A stretch of DNA of 64,000 nucleotides from Epiperipatus broadwayi (GCA_028023455.1 JAQFVV010006341.1:868001-932000), one strand, 5' to 3'. Shown: positions 22,753 through 35,754, numbered from the stretch's first letter. Notes: generated by a model from the letters alone, not told the origin. Made by a program: numbers and translations.

Positions 22753-24554
22753 AATACAGTATTTTAAATAGATGTTGATGTTATTAGGGTGAGAAGAAGA
22801 AAACAGGCACAAATAATTTTGAAATATCTTTTTAAAAGTGATGACTATTTCTCCATCTTTGGAAATGGATTGTTATTTTTTTATATAGAGATTTAGAAGA
22901 AATCATTTTTATTTATTTGTATCTTTAAATTATATTTTAATTTTTTATGTGAAATTCAAAAAAACGTTTTTATAATTGTTTTGTAAAAATATAAGAAGAA
23001 AACTTTTAAGTCACTTGAAACATAAAGGCCCAATTATTTCAAAAGTGATGAATTAAAAGTATTTTCATTTAAGTTTGATTGAATAATCCTTTACAATAAG
23101 TTTGATTATTGTTTGAATTAGAATAATAATTAAAGAAAACTATGTTTAAAAAAATTATATCTAATTCTATGCTTACACAATAGTATGTTTTGAAAACTCT
23201 AGAAATGGAATCTTGGTTCTAGGCCTTAAAAAAACTATGATAAACTAATTAATAGTAGGATGTTTTTTAACAAACTCTATGAAAAGCTGTGTTAAAAATC
23301 TTAATCTGGTTTATACATGCTTACATACATTATTTAGTTTATAAAACAAAACTTAGAGAAGTATCTCTTTGAATTGGGTTTAATAAGAGGATGGAAATCT
23401 GTAATTTCCTTATTAGCAATGTTTAAATCATAAATTTTGTTTTAATTTTAATTCTTATTTTTTTTTTTTAATTAAGCACTAAAATTTCTAGCTTTACTGT
23501 CAAGCAGCTTACAAAAAGTAACAATTCTATTAACAAATTGTAAGACTTTGCAAATTGTAAAAAAAATATATATTTTTTTTAAAAATTAAAGCAATTTTTA
23601 GAAAAATGAGTATGAATACTTTTTTAAAAAAATTAAATGGAAATTTTAATAATAAATTTAATGGATTGTGATAAATTGAAACAAATCTTGTAAAAATAGA
23701 AGTGAATTTTTTCCCAGATCATGTTAGATCAAAATAAATAGTGTAAAAAGAGAAGTGAAGTTTACTCCAGATCTATGCAAGATCAAATTGTATGTTCCTT
23801 CCATCTAGAATAAGAAATCTCTATTGAGACTAAATTGGATTAATATTTGCCTGAAGGTTTGTGATGATGGTATATTAGATGTGATATGTTGGACTATTTC
23901 CATCATATATCAGTAAATATTAAATGTATAGAAAATTTTAAACTTTTCAATCAACTTGTTAGTAATGACACACATAAAGACAACACAGTAGTAATTAATA
24001 TTTTGAGTGATATTCTCCACACTTCGACAGGGTTTTCTGGCCTCATCAGTGGCAGTATTAGCATAGGAAGTGAACTTATATCTTTAGATTCATGAATGTC
24101 AAAGTTTAAGACTAGCTATTCTGTCAAAGGCAACAGATAGTAGAAATTTCATATATTTATATATGAGGATTGGTTCGAATCCTCCTGAGTCCTTCAATTT
24201 TTTTTTTTAATATTTTTTTCTAAGAGCAAGGTTAATTAGTTACTTCCATACATTGTGTATTGCCACACTGGGTTGACTTATAGGATTATTTCTCATTGTT
24301 ATATGAGGAGCTTACTTGAATTTTCTTCTTTGTGCCTTTTATTCTATCCAATATTTTTGTATTTTCACAGTTGAACATATGGTTGTTAGTACATGGTCTG
24401 CTACTATAGACACATCTGTTTTTTCTGTTTTAACCATTAGTTTGTGCTCTTTCAATCACTGTCCAACAGGGTGACATGTTTCACCAATATATTCCTTCCA
24501 CATTCACGTGGTATTTTATAGATGCAGTTTGTTTTTCAGCATTCCTAATCAATA

Positions 24555-24870
24555 TAATATTAGAACGGCTTTCCAAAGCCACACTTCAAGGAATTCTAAC
24601 TTCTATCAATAAACTGGAAATGCTGAAGAATAAAAACTGCATCTATGAAATACCATGTGAATGTGGAAGGAAATATATTTGTAAGATTTGTTGCCCTATT
24701 TAACAGCAATTGAAAGAACACAAACTAATGGTTAAAAGAGAAAGAAACAGATGTGTCTATGGTAGCAAACTATGTACTAGTGATCATATGTTCAACTGTG
24801 AAAATATAAGAATATTGGATAGAGGAAAAGGTGCAAAGAAAAAGCATCAAAGAAACTGCTAATATGGCAA
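24555..24870 (+). pseudogene. Penelope-like GIY-YIG endonuclease remnant
   Basis: A frame open through 24703 encodes CIYEIPCECGRKYI, the (G)xY-x-IPC-x-CG-x-xYIG signature of the GIY-YIG endonuclease domain of Penelope-like elements. After a stop, and with the frame kept, it continues QLKEHKLMV and HMFNCENIRILDR, matching the family's xKEHxxxV and H-x-(9-11)-LDRE blocks. The expected YIG-ET Gly-Glu is replaced by Cys-Lys, and the stop at 24701-24703 breaks the domain. The reverse transcriptase part that should precede it is missing. The mirrored copy lies at about 24290-24546 on the minus strand. Confidence 0.7.
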
Positions 24871-25044
24871 TGGCAAATAATCTTATAAGTCAATGCATTG
24901 TGGGAATACAATACACAATGTATGGAAGCTTATAATTAACATTGCTCTTAGAATAAAGTATTAAAAAAAAAAAATTGAAGGACTCTAGAAGATTTAAATT
25001 TCATATATAAATTTATGAAATTTCTACTATTTGTTGCCTTTGAT

Positions 25045-25109
25045 AGAATAGCTTAGTTGGTTAGAGTCGATATTTGAGAATTAAAGGTGTAAGTTTGGGT
25101 CCTATGCTA
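25045..25109 (+). other. tRNA-like stretch in the Penelope-like 3' region
   Basis: AATAGCTTAGTTGGTTAGAG resembles a tRNA D arm with its A box, and AAGTTTGGGTCCTATGC resembles a degenerate T arm with its B box, at about the right spacing. A decayed counterpart sits in the opposite arm (about 24060-24120). I cannot fold a full cloverleaf, so I treat it as tRNA-derived sequence captured by the element and not a tRNA gene. Confidence 0.35.
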
Positions 25110-25330
25110 ATATTATCACTGATCAGGCCAGCAACACCCGAAGAAGAGTGGAGAATAATACTCCTCGAAATGTTGTGTAATTACTAACCTGTGTTATCTA
25201 TTTGGGTGTTATTACTAACAAGTTGTTTGTATTTGAAAAGATTAAATAAAGTTTAAAATTTTCTATACATTCAAGATTTACTGATAGATGATGGAAATAG
25301 TCCAATATATTATCACAAATTAAATTAATA

Positions 25331-28300
25331 TTGTTTTTGGTTTTTTTTTTAAATTTCGAAATCATTGAATATTATACTTGATAAATTGAATATAAATCAT
25401 TCAATTGAAATATTACTGCTGCTCTGTATATGTAAATAAAAATGAATATTTCAATTGAACAAAGCCTTCTAAGAATATAGTATTTAAAATAAGAGTAAAA
25501 GAGAAGTGATTGACAAATCAGGATTGGGCAAATATTTGGTGCTGCATTCACCATAAACATGTAATATTACTGCATCTAGTGTATAAGATGATGTAATCGA
25601 TGTTGTTGTTTTTTCTTGTTAATATATCTGAGAGAGAAGTAAATGTATTGGCAGAAAAATTTACTCTTAGCACTAATTGTAATATTGACTACTATATGTA
25701 CTTGCCTTTTATGTTTAGTTTCTGCCATGAAGTTTATGAAGGTTTTGTTTGTTTTATTTTTTATTACTAAAACACATTTCAGTAGTCCTGAATAATCTTG
25801 TACATAAATGAAATCCATTGATTATAACATGTCAGTTACATGTGTAACAATTTTTAATCTGATTTAAATGTTTATGCCATTAGAATTCATTTATTTATAT
25901 AAATGATATTTATATATTATTCAAACAGTAGTTTGCTACTTCTTATGTATATATTTAGTTGTGTATATATGTAGTTGCACACACATTTCGTATTTTGAAT
26001 TGAATGTTTTTATTATTATACATAAATATAATTTTTATATATATAATTTTTTAATTTTATTGTATTATAATATGTAAATGTATATTTTATTTTTCAATTT
26101 TGATAGATATGTAATGAATTTATTTATATAATATGGGTGTTTTTTTTAATTGTTAGTTATAAGTAATGTATTCACTTTTTTTTTTTATTCTGCTGTTTCA
26201 ACATTTCCTCTAATCTTAGTTATTTTAAATTTAATGATTGATTAGTTAATTTATAATATTAATCAAGGATTTTCCTCAAAAAGAAGTTATAAGTCAAAAA
26301 CTGCCATTTATTATTTGTTTTTAAAATAATATCTTAATTTTTATTTTAAAAGGTTCTAAAATGGGATATAAAAAGTACTTTTTAAAAAATTTATATTGGG
26401 ATTGAATTACTACTCGTGACGATATAAACTGTGATAATTTTATATAGGTAAATGTATTTATGGGTCCATTATATGTTTGTAATATCAGAATCTAGATTGG
26501 CTACAGTTTTGACTAATTATATTAGAGTTACATTGTGGAAAACATTTAATTGATTGCTAATGTATCCATCCATTCATTGCTTAAACATCCAATGTTTGTC
26601 TTTTCCAGATTGGACATATAACTATGAATGTGTGTGTCTAAACATTTCTCTCCGCATACCAACTGAATGGGATATAATAAAAATTTAATCTGAAATTTCA
26701 CTTTAAACTTATGTAATATTAAAATGTAAAATCAATCAACTAATTAGTGTTTTTGAATGATATATAGTACTTGAAATTCAACCCCATCAGGTAATCTTTG
26801 ACAATTTTTTCAGATTGTAATTAGATAGGATTTATTTTTTTCAGGTGATCAAGTCAAGTATTAATCTAATATTAGTTAGCAGATGGATAATATTTTGTAA
26901 GTAGGCTTCCATTAATTTGAAATTCCTGTTTGCAGGGCTTTTTTGGATTTGTGAATTTTTTAAATTTTAAAACCAATCTTTGCTGAAAATTTAAATAAAC
27001 ATTTGTTCTCACAGTAGTGTATTGGAAAATCATACAGCAGTAAGCATTAAATCTTTTTAATAATAGTTTTTGAATTAGAAGCAGTAATCTAGCTGGAGGT
27101 TCTAATTAATCTGGGTTAATTGGATCTTCACTGATGGGGGAGAGGTGTGTCTCATACTTAAGTGGATGCTGAGCTCATGATTCGACTTTTAATGACCTAA
27201 ACAATAAAAAGCAATTTTATACAATATTTATAATGATATAAATGTATGCTACACCTTATATGAGAAGAGGGGAGAGGATATAGTCTATACTTTAATATTT
27301 TTAAAAAAAAATAATAACCCAGTTAATAAAATTAATTAAAGCAAATTGAAAAAAAAAATTAGATTTTAGATATAGTTCTTTATAAATTATTAATTTTTTT
27401 GTTAATTCAGAATTGGCAACATTTTTTTTTTTTTTAGATAAAATCAAAAAAGTCCCATTTTGTTTCTAATGAAATTATTTAAATTAAAATCTTTTTTTTT
27501 TTTTAATAACTTTAAATCATTGTACCAAACTTAAAATATTTATTAAGAATGACTTCTATAAGGATGGATCAAAAAGGGAATTATTATATACAAGTAAAAT
27601 TCTTCAATGTTCACGACTAGATTTATCTATTTTCCATTTATTTCGGCCTCCAAAATTTTGCCATTTTAGGCAGTTGATTCTTATAAATAAATACATCACT
27701 TTAAATTAAAATTTTGAATATAATCTATTTCTATCATAAGAATATTTAATTTAGACCAATACTTTGAATTAAAGTAAGACATTTTTATTCAGTAATATTA
27801 AACAAAAAAGAGACCGCTTATAAAATTATATATATAATTTTTTTTAAATGCCAAACAGTTATGAAAATATTATTCCCATTTAAATCTTTAATCATTAATA
27901 TTGTTTAATCTAATCTCATTGACTATTTTGGATGTCATAATTCTTTAAAACATTTAAATTTCATTCATTATAAATTTTTATTTTGGTACAGTGCAGATTT
28001 TTCTCTCATTTGATTGGTCCTTGAAATTATAGTCATTCATAAATTATTCTGTATGTACATTGAATTGTAGACCAAGAAATGAATTTATTTGCAATGGATA
28101 TTAATAACAATGATAGTAATAATTCTTTTGCATACACAACATATTATATAATTAGTCACTAAAAGAATGTTATCATTAAATGATATCGGTGAAAACTTAT
28201 GTAACATATCTGCAAAGCATTTGTTGACATCATGTTTTCTTTTAAAATTATGCATTTTTAAAATGATCAGATTTTGTACAGAAAATTTTTGTAAAATAAA

Positions 28301-29989
28301 TTTTTATTCTTATCATCACTTTGTTTATTTAATGATTGATTTATCATCATCTATTCTACAGATTGATTAGAAACACATTTTATAGATGTTCAATATTTTT
28401 AATGATAATTGAAGTATAGTGTGTGAGAATGTAAGTAGAATTAATTCAATATAAAACTATTAGATTTATGTATATTTATAATGATAATTTAATTCAACAC
28501 TGACCATAAATTTTTTTTTACAATCTTTTGAGAAGCAAATTAACCCATCTCTGTTAATGCAATTTCTATTTAAACATCTCCAAAACAGATGGGAATATAT
28601 AGGTTCATATGTCTAGAAGAGATTGGTTAATTTCATCAAACATTGTTGCTTAAAAGACTGTAAAAAGACTTCTGTGGATAGCAAATGTTAATATTGTTAT
28701 ATATTTATGTGGGTTTAAATAAAATACATTTATATATAATATCATTTCTGAATCCTTTTGAAAAGAAGAAAGTGATGAAAGAGAAAACTTAGATCTGCTT
28801 AGGAAACAATATGTTATGAAATTTAAAATACAAAATAAATTAATTACAAAACCAGAAATGATTAAATGAACCCAAATAAATTTAAATTAGAATATTTATT
28901 ATTTCATAAATTTACATGTTCTTCCTTATACTTTAAACTCACTTGGAAACGGTGGTCCCTATTATGTATGTATTTCAAATTCACTAAAATATGTAGTTAG
29001 TGATCGAGTTAATTCATTCCAACAAAGTTCATATATAAATAAATATTTTCTGATTGAAAGCAAAGTAAAATCACATGGCTTGCTCTTCCCTAAGTACAAG
29101 TGATTTTGATTTCCTAATATATAAAACTCTATTATCAACTTTATAAATCATTATAGTGTACAATTCAATAAATGTTTGAAATAGTTATTAAAATGTATTT
29201 CTATTAAATGGTAAAGTAATGGGAAGATACCAGCCATTGTATAACAATTGATATTATTAAAATGTATTTCTATTAAATGAATGTTGTTTTGAAGAAAAGA
29301 CTTTTTAAAAAGAAAAAGTCAATTTATTACTCAGAAATGAGAGATTGGGCTTTGATCCAGGAAAATTTGTTTCATTTTACCACTGCATTAAATTGCAGAA
29401 AGCTAGATGAAAAAATTGTAGATCACTGAAAATACAAATACATCATTTATTAAATAAAGATAATATGTATATATTGTGATGAGTTATGATTTTAGATTAG
29501 ATTTACTAATGATTGAAAAGCACACATTAAGACATGGATACAGAATATTGTCAAATTCTGAAAAAATATTTATCACAATATAATAGTAGTGATTAGATTA
29601 TAATAATAAAAATATTTATAGTTTAATGGCCCATTAATTTCAGTATATCAATTCTCAATGTTTTTTTTTATAAATCTTATTAATAATTTATTTTCTATAT
29701 TCATATATACAGTTTATCATTCCTCTCTTCATTTAAGTTTTGAACCTCTATGATCATTTTCAAAGTTTATTTCTTTTTATGTAAGAATAACTAGAAAAAA
29801 GAATACCATGATAATGATCATAGGAGATGATCCAAACATATGTGGAAAGGTAAATAAGGTGCTGTAGATATGGATATGGAAAAAGAAATGCTTCAAAAAA
29901 ACCAGATTTATAAAGAAAAATTATGTTGAGAATTCTATATATAAAAATATTTGCATTGATAAGAATATAAAACAGGTGTTTGTTTCCAA
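25331..29989. other. AT-rich intergenic DNA, no gene seen
   Basis: Contains only short AT-only tracts (for example around 26030) and a 27-bp direct repeat (TTATTAAAATGTATTTCTATTAAATG) at about 29188 and 29252. Open frames are short and featureless. Confidence 0.5.
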
Positions 29990-30445
29990 AATGTTTTACA
30001 GCAGTCTTTCAACAGGTTTTTATGCATTAAAATGGGAAGCTACAGGAATAAAATACATGGATTGATATGGTTGTCTAAATAATATTTAAAAAATATTGCA
30101 AGAATTACCAGGTGAAAGTAAGTCTGGAGATAAATACTAAAAAGATTAAAGTAATTTTATATAAATTTTTTTTGACAAAAATAAAGATTGATAATCGTGA
30201 ATTAAAAATTACTAACTACATATAACAATTGGATTATTAATACAGATGGAAATGTAATTAATCATAGAATTAAATTTGGATGTGTGCTTTGTTGGAAATA
30301 TTAAAACAAAAGATGGTACTTACTGCATCAAAGGTGATCAAAATACATGGTGATAGAATTAAAAGGCTGAATTCTAAGAGAGTGTAAAATGTCATCTAAG
30401 GTGGTAGGGATGTGAGAAGAAAAAATTGCTGAAGTCGTGAATCAA
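29990..30445 (+). pseudogene. RTE-type LINE fragment, heavily decayed
   Basis: Recognisable pieces in order: a LKWEATGIKY-like stretch (about 30028-30060), an ELPGES segment near 30105, an 'ATACTAAAAAGATTAAAGTAAT' KKTKV stretch (about 30133) and INTDGNVINHRIKFG (about 30235-30285). Then come scattered pieces of the C-terminal region to about 30440. The FADD box is lost, and no frame longer than a few dozen codons remains. Confidence 0.55.
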
Positions 30446-31872
30446 AAAAACTGGATTAAACATATGGTTTGTTTTATGATTCAAAATTATGACCTTCAAT
30501 TATATATATTGAGGTTTTTCCAAATGAAAAATCTTTTGATTAAAAACAAAAATTATATTTTGAAGAGATAAAGTTACATTATGATTTCTAAAGTTTACAC
30601 TGTTTGAATTGGAGAAATAAATTTGATGACATTTATATCTCATGAAAATTAGTTTAGGTTTTAATTTTTACTATGATTAGGATTCCTAAATAAATAGTTT
30701 TGTTTAAACTTTTAAATCTTAAACAAAAAAAAAGTTTATTTTATATTTCTTCTAGACTTAATTATCTGTATTAATGTGAAGTTTAAGATTTTTGAATAAG
30801 CTCCAAGATATGGATGATCACTATGAATAGCATATCAAGTATCACCACTTTTGGGCAAAGATCCATTACCACCAACTCCCAATACCATTACACACAAATA
30901 TATCAGTTTTAGATAATGAATAACCTTACAGAATTTCACGAAGGTACTGCCTTTAAGTTAAAGTACCATCATTCACTAAATCTTGACTATAAAATTTGAG
31001 ATTATGGGAAGTAAAAATATTTCTTAATATTGAAATGGACTAAATTTATAGAATGAATATATTTTTAAGTCCCTGGGTAATATGAGGGAAATATTTGCTT
31101 CAATTCTGTTTCTGTAAACTGCTGGTCTGATTTTTTATGTTCCACTATGCATCCCTAGACTATCACCGTCATAATATTCATTTTGCATTAACATGTTATT
31201 AGCTTCAGATTGAGCATAATATTAGCAAACTATTATGTGTTCATGTTTTCCTGATATTGCATGTATATAGACTTTAATGCTTTTTGTTCACACTTCCATC
31301 AACTTATCTCGACATTTTGGGAGCATATCCACGTCCATCTAATATACTATTCTAATTGGCCAATCGTGTACAAATTATTGGTATCATGAAATATTGTTTT
31401 ATTTAAGTGTCATATTTTTTTACTGCCTGGATCATTGGATCTTCTTTTTTCCCCATAGAAGTATGAATAATACTCCTATTTAGTTATCTCATTCGAGAAT
31501 GAATTAATAGTCTCCATTTGGGGAATGGAGCAATGGACTGATATTAGCATAACAGAAATCAAGATTGTTAAATTTTGTTTATTTAAGATGGATTAGCATA
31601 ATTATCTTTAAAAGTTATTATAGTCTTAGTCATCTCTAACCTATAACTAATCAAGAATAAAAGAAGTATAAATTCTATCACATCAACAAAATCTATTTTT
31701 ACAAAGGTATAAATAATAAAGTAAATGGACTTGAAAAGCAATTTATAATGCATAAGGAACTTTAGCTTTTAGGAAGTCACTGAATTTAAAAACATATTTC
31801 ACTAAAAGAGCAGCAGGTATTTTAACATTTTGATAAAAAAAGTATATTTTATTGAATCTGATATCCAAAATA

Positions 31873-31941
31873 ATTTTTTTTTTTTTCATATGTCATAGCA
31901 TCGGCCGGGATGCGAACCCACAACCATCTGCAAACAACTAT
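31873..31941 (-). mobile_element. tRNA-derived SINE, 5'-truncated copy
   Basis: On the minus strand this has the same B box (GGTTCGCATCCCGGCC), the same CGATGCTATGACATATG extension and a terminal A-run as 11963-12070. The A-box half is absent, as in a typical 5' truncation. Confidence 0.7.
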
Positions 31942-33459
31942 TGTTCAGTTATAATGATAAACATCTTTGCAATGGAAACTAAAGATAAAACCAACCCCAG
32001 TTCAAAGTTTTAATCTTGACTGATTTAGAGAAAAATTGATTTATCAGAATTCTCGTATAATTTGATATCCCTTTTAATGAAATTAACAGTCTGCTAAAGC
32101 AAGCATTATTCTTTTATCTTCTCTGTTACGATTTTGTATTCCTTGATAGAAAAATTGTAATTATGAATTTCTGAACTTTAATTTTTTATTCATTCATTAA
32201 TATTTCTTTTGAATATCATTTTTTCATTAAAATTTCTCTCTCAGAATACCGTTTTTGATTGTGAAAATAAAGAATTTGTTTTTTTTTAAAAAAGACTAGA
32301 TAATTTAAACTAAATGGTTATATTTTTATGAGATATTCAATCTGCTTCGAATGTTAAAGGTTGACAGTGATATAGTCCTTGTATTCAGTGACAGACGCTT
32401 TTGCTATACTGTACATGAAATCTACAGAAATTGATTTTAATATTTTGCCAGTTGTTGATAACCTCCGGATTTATACTTAAACATCACTTGTCCAATAATC
32501 AAATAATATGTTTCTGTGTTAATTTCTTAATATTTAATAATTAATATAGAGATTTGTAAATATTTTAACGAATTTGATTTTACTAGATCTTAGTAACTAC
32601 GAAGTCAAGTATGATACAAGAAATATTTCATTTGCACTATAATTACTTTTAAAGTTAGATAAAAACATGACAAATCTTGTATTCACCATATTTTTTTTAA
32701 TTTATGTGTTGGATTCTGAAAGAGGGTTTTTGATACTGCAAGGGTCATAATGTGTAGTTTGATACAATATGTTGCAATTTTATAATATATCAGCATTATA
32801 TTGCTAAAAGATCTGCAAGCATGCTATAAAACAATTCTTTATATGAATAAAAATATACATAAATGCCCTTAAATAAATTTAGAAACAGTCAATAGAATTT
32901 AGATTATTATTATTTGTATGGTTAAAGGTAGACACTCGCTAAATGCCATATCTCTTCCAACTTCTAAAGCCACAGTGATTAAAATGAATAGATACTAAGT
33001 AATGCTAATGAACACAAGGATAATAGATGTTTCCCATTTTGTTTTTATTGTAGAGAAATTTATTTGGCTATGGGATTAGAATAGGAATGTTAAAATACTG
33101 TACTTTCAATTGGATAATAATGTTAGTACATTTGACTAGATTGTTAGTTTTTTTTGCTATGTTTTTATGCGCAGAAAATAATGAAGACAAGGAAATACTT
33201 TGGGAAACTTGTGCATAGTAAATAAGAATTAAATTTAGTGATTAAAAGTCAAAAGAATGATAATGGCAAAGAAAGAGGTGTTTTTTTTTTTTTAGGAAAG
33301 ATTAAATAGGTAAGTAAATAAATATGATTTTAAAAATTATTTGATTAATTTGGAAATAAAACTGATAAATGCAGAAAAAAATAAAGGCAGATAAAAAATT
33401 AACAAGGCATATAATAGGTATGGTGTAACAAAAATTATATGGAGAATTGAAATATATAT

Positions 33460-33770
33460 TAGGAGATAATGTATAGTGTATTTATAATTAGAAGAGAAGT
33501 AGAAAGACATGTCTTGGATGTGGGTAGCAAATGAAGTAATTAATAGTAAAACGGAATGGTCATATTTTTACTTGATGCAAAAAAGACATGAAAAATGATT
33601 ATAATAGATCACAGTTTACAAATAGTTATTTTTAATTGAGGTTTTAAGGAAAAACAAACAACAAGATGAGTAAGATAGTGGGGCATAAAAAAAAAATAGC
33701 AAAGATCATATCAGTTTACAAATAATGAGATGAAGGTATTATGAAGATTGTTAATTAAGACTTAACACAA
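33460..33770 (+). pseudogene. Possible RTE/BovB-type LINE C-terminal remnant
   Basis: EVERHVLDVGS, then NGHIF, and GKTNNKMSKIVG-like pieces recall the ER-x-ML, K-x-x-WAGHIxR and RP-x-RWxDDI blocks of RTE C-termini, in the right order and spacing. Frames are heavily broken and the match is only by eye. Confidence 0.3.
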
Positions 33771-34753
33771 CCATCTCGCATACGTTTAAATAATCATGAT
33801 TACTAATGCTCTGAAGGAATTTTAAGCTAGGGGTTTGGTGATTTATTAAGATTATTGCACTAGTAAAAAATTGGGTTAAGAGAATATTACTAGTAAAAAG
33901 AAAAAAATTGGAGAACAGAAATATATAGAAATAAGCAGATTATGAGATAATTTATAATAAGCAAAATATTGTCACCTTAAAATTCAGACACTTGCTATAG
34001 CTGAAATAGCATGAAAATTTGTTTTGTGACCTACATAAAAGTACTAGCCATTTATTACTAATTGTTTTAATATGTAAAATAATTTGTTTTAGAAGTTAAG
34101 GTAAGTTATATGTATTTTATATTATAGCTCTAACGAAAACTTCAATAGTTAAAACTATCAACTACTGTCTTTTTAGAAGTTTGAAATAATAAAACATTTA
34201 TATTCAAAAATGCTTAGAAGATTGTGTTAACATTGTTTATGTATATTAATACTAAAGAATGCAAATAACACATTTTGAATGTACAAAGTTGTTTTTTTTT
34301 TACATTGGAATTAGTTAATGATGACTAAAAATAAAGTTATTGATTGGACAAAAATAATGTTATAAAAATAAAGATAGATTAATGGGTTTAAAGGTTTTGG
34401 TTTATTAGCTCAATTTCCTGATATTAATAAATAAATTCATATTTTATTACACAGCATCAGCTTTTAGCTTGTTTTTCTTCTATTTCTTGATTTTACTGTT
34501 TATATTGTAGTTTTTGAATTTGGAAGAAAGATGTTAGTATGCATTGATGTAAGCTCAACATACATAGCTTTATTTACAGTAACAAACTCTCCATACAGTA
34601 GTGTCACCCATTGCAAGTCTTAGTAATCAAAGGATGCAGGAAAGCTTATATATAAAATCCCCATCCAGTACTTATTCATCCAATATCCCTAGACTAGTTT
34701 CTAGCTTATGGCTTCTTTAAGATTATTTTATTTATTATTAAGATTTACACTGG

Positions 34754-35395
34754 ATGGCACTACTGTATGGAGAGTTTGTAGGGAAAGGGCAGGCAACAAG
34801 ATGGGTGAGAAAGGTAATGCGGTATGCAGAAGATTTAGATGAAGTTATGTCAGTATACTTGTACAAAAGATGGGATGATTGTGTTAGGAGGATTGTTGAG
34901 TGTTATAGTGGGAAGGAGTGGGATAGAAGAATAGATGCACTAATAAAGAATAGCGAGTTGGAGAGATGGAGAACTGGTATGGAGAATAAAACGAGTTTAA
35001 ATATATATAGAAGTAAACGGAACATTGGGTGCGAGTTAATTTATGATAATAGTAAGGAAAGTAGTTTATTGTTTAAGGCTCGAACGGGATCTTTAGCAAC
35101 AAGGGAATATACACGTAAATGGAAAAATATGGGTGATTTAGTCTGCAAGTTGTGTAAGGAAGGCATAGAAAATATTAGGCATTTGTTACTTCAATGTAAA
35201 TGTTTGGAAGCAGAAAGGGTACAAATAATGAGGTTATGGAAGGTTAAATATGAACAAAGTGATTATACAGAAAGTGAGTTATTGGTTTTTATGCTAGGTT
35301 TGGGAAAAAATAAGGGGGATTTAGATATGAAGGTCATGGAGTTGACAAAGATTATGTTGTGGAAATGGAATGGAGCAGATTATGGGAAAACTTAG
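34754..35395 (+). CDS. C-terminal part of a non-LTR retrotransposon protein with a CCHC-like finger
   Basis: A 213-codon open frame, the longest intact retroelement frame here apart from the RTE copies. Residues 1-8 (MALLYGEF) come from the host repeat, so the ATG is not the element's own start. The frame then reads like a LINE RT C-terminus: a Trp/Arg-rich helical part, LLFKARTGSLATREYTRKW at about residues 105-123, and CKLCKEGIENIRHLLLQC at about 131-148. The last fits the C-x2-C-x(8-12)-H-x(4)-C knuckle seen after the RT domain in many arthropod LINEs. A basic, Trp-containing tail ends at TAG/TAA-rich sequence. No RT palm motif is present, so it is a 5'-truncated copy. The intact frame suggests a fairly recent insertion; it is not evidence for a host gene. 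Confidence 0.6.
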   Translation: MALLYGEFVGKGQATRWVRKVMRYAEDLDEVMSVYLYKRWDDCVRRIVECYSGKEWDRRIDALIKNSELERWRTGMENKTSLNIYRSKRNIGCELIYDNSKESSLLFKARTGSLATREYTRKWKNMGDLVCKLCKEGIENIRHLLLQCKCLEAERVQIMRLWKVKYEQSDYTESELLVFMLGLGKNKGDLDMKVMELTKIMLWKWNGADYGKT

Positions 35396-35537
35396 GGTGG
35401 ACAATGGAAAAGGAAGGTAAAGTGGCTAACAGGTTTCTCTGGGCATAGCTGCTGAGAGATTCCTGACTCCGTTTAAGGAGAAGTCACAGTACATCACAGG
35501 GAGGATAGAACGGGATCTTTAGCAACAAGAGAATATG
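35082..35537 (+). repeat. 29-bp direct repeat inside the nested LINE fragment
   Basis: GAACGGGATCTTTAGCAACA (plus nine further bases) occurs at 35082-35110, inside the coding frame. It recurs at 35508-35537, at the junction where the LINE fragment meets family A sequence. The second copy ends in ATATGGAG, which is also the start of the putative target-site duplication. This suggests a template switch or microhomology join when the fragment was made. Confidence 0.75.
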
Positions 35538-35626
35538 GAGAAAGTTTTGCCTATTTTAACATCAGTTATGAACAAGGATGGAAGATAGTGATCATGTGAT
35601 GTTTTAAGATTAGACAACTGACATGA

Positions 35627-35754
35627 ATGAGTTGTGTTAGACTATTATTACATTTAAATAGATTGTAAGTTACGAATGTGAGGAAAACAAATGAGTTATG
35701 TTAGACTATTATTACATTTAAATAGATTGTAAGTTATGAATGTGAGGAAAATAA
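35627..35754 (+). repeat. 64-bp tandem repeat, two copies
   Basis: Copy 1 at 35627-35690 and copy 2 at 35691-35754 differ at about three positions. Each starts ATGAGTTRTGTTAGACTATT. It lies immediately right of the family A/LINE insertion. Confidence 0.85.

Larger units (their letters stand above)
23850..25330. mobile_element. Penelope-like element, head-to-head inverted pair
   Basis: Left arm about 23875-24546 (antisense) and right arm about 24617-25318 (sense) are inverted copies around a 70-bp spacer that continues the right arm's reading frame. Both arms run from a GIY-YIG-like coding end into a shared 3' region that contains a tRNA-like stretch and a CACTGATSAGGCCAG segment. Possible imperfect TSD: AAATTGGATTAATATT (about 23834-23849) and AAATTAAATTAATATT (about 25317-25332). 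Each arm is 5' truncated, with 3' ends outward. The arms have diverged by small indels and substitutions, so the insertion is not recent. Confidence 0.75.
34568..35612. repeat. Family A inverted dimer interrupted by a LINE fragment
   Basis: An antisense family A piece (about 34568-34720) ends in the hammerhead-like segment. A sense outer end follows (ACTGGATGGCACTACTGTATGGAGAGTTT, ending about 34777). The sense copy resumes at about 35534 (TATGGAGAAAGTTTTGCCTATTTTAAC, then GATCATGTGATGTTTTAAG, ending about 35612). The 756 bp between are a LINE C-terminal fragment. The near-repeat TATGGAGAGTTTG (34766-34778) and TATGGAGAAAGTTTTG (35534-35549) looks like its imperfect target-site duplication. 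Confidence 0.7.

Noticed and set aside
25110-25200. CTGATSAG..CGAAAT in the Penelope-like 3' region as a hammerhead
   Set aside because: The core looks tempting, but stem II pairs only one or two bases, stem I does not pair, and no UH cleavage site is well placed.
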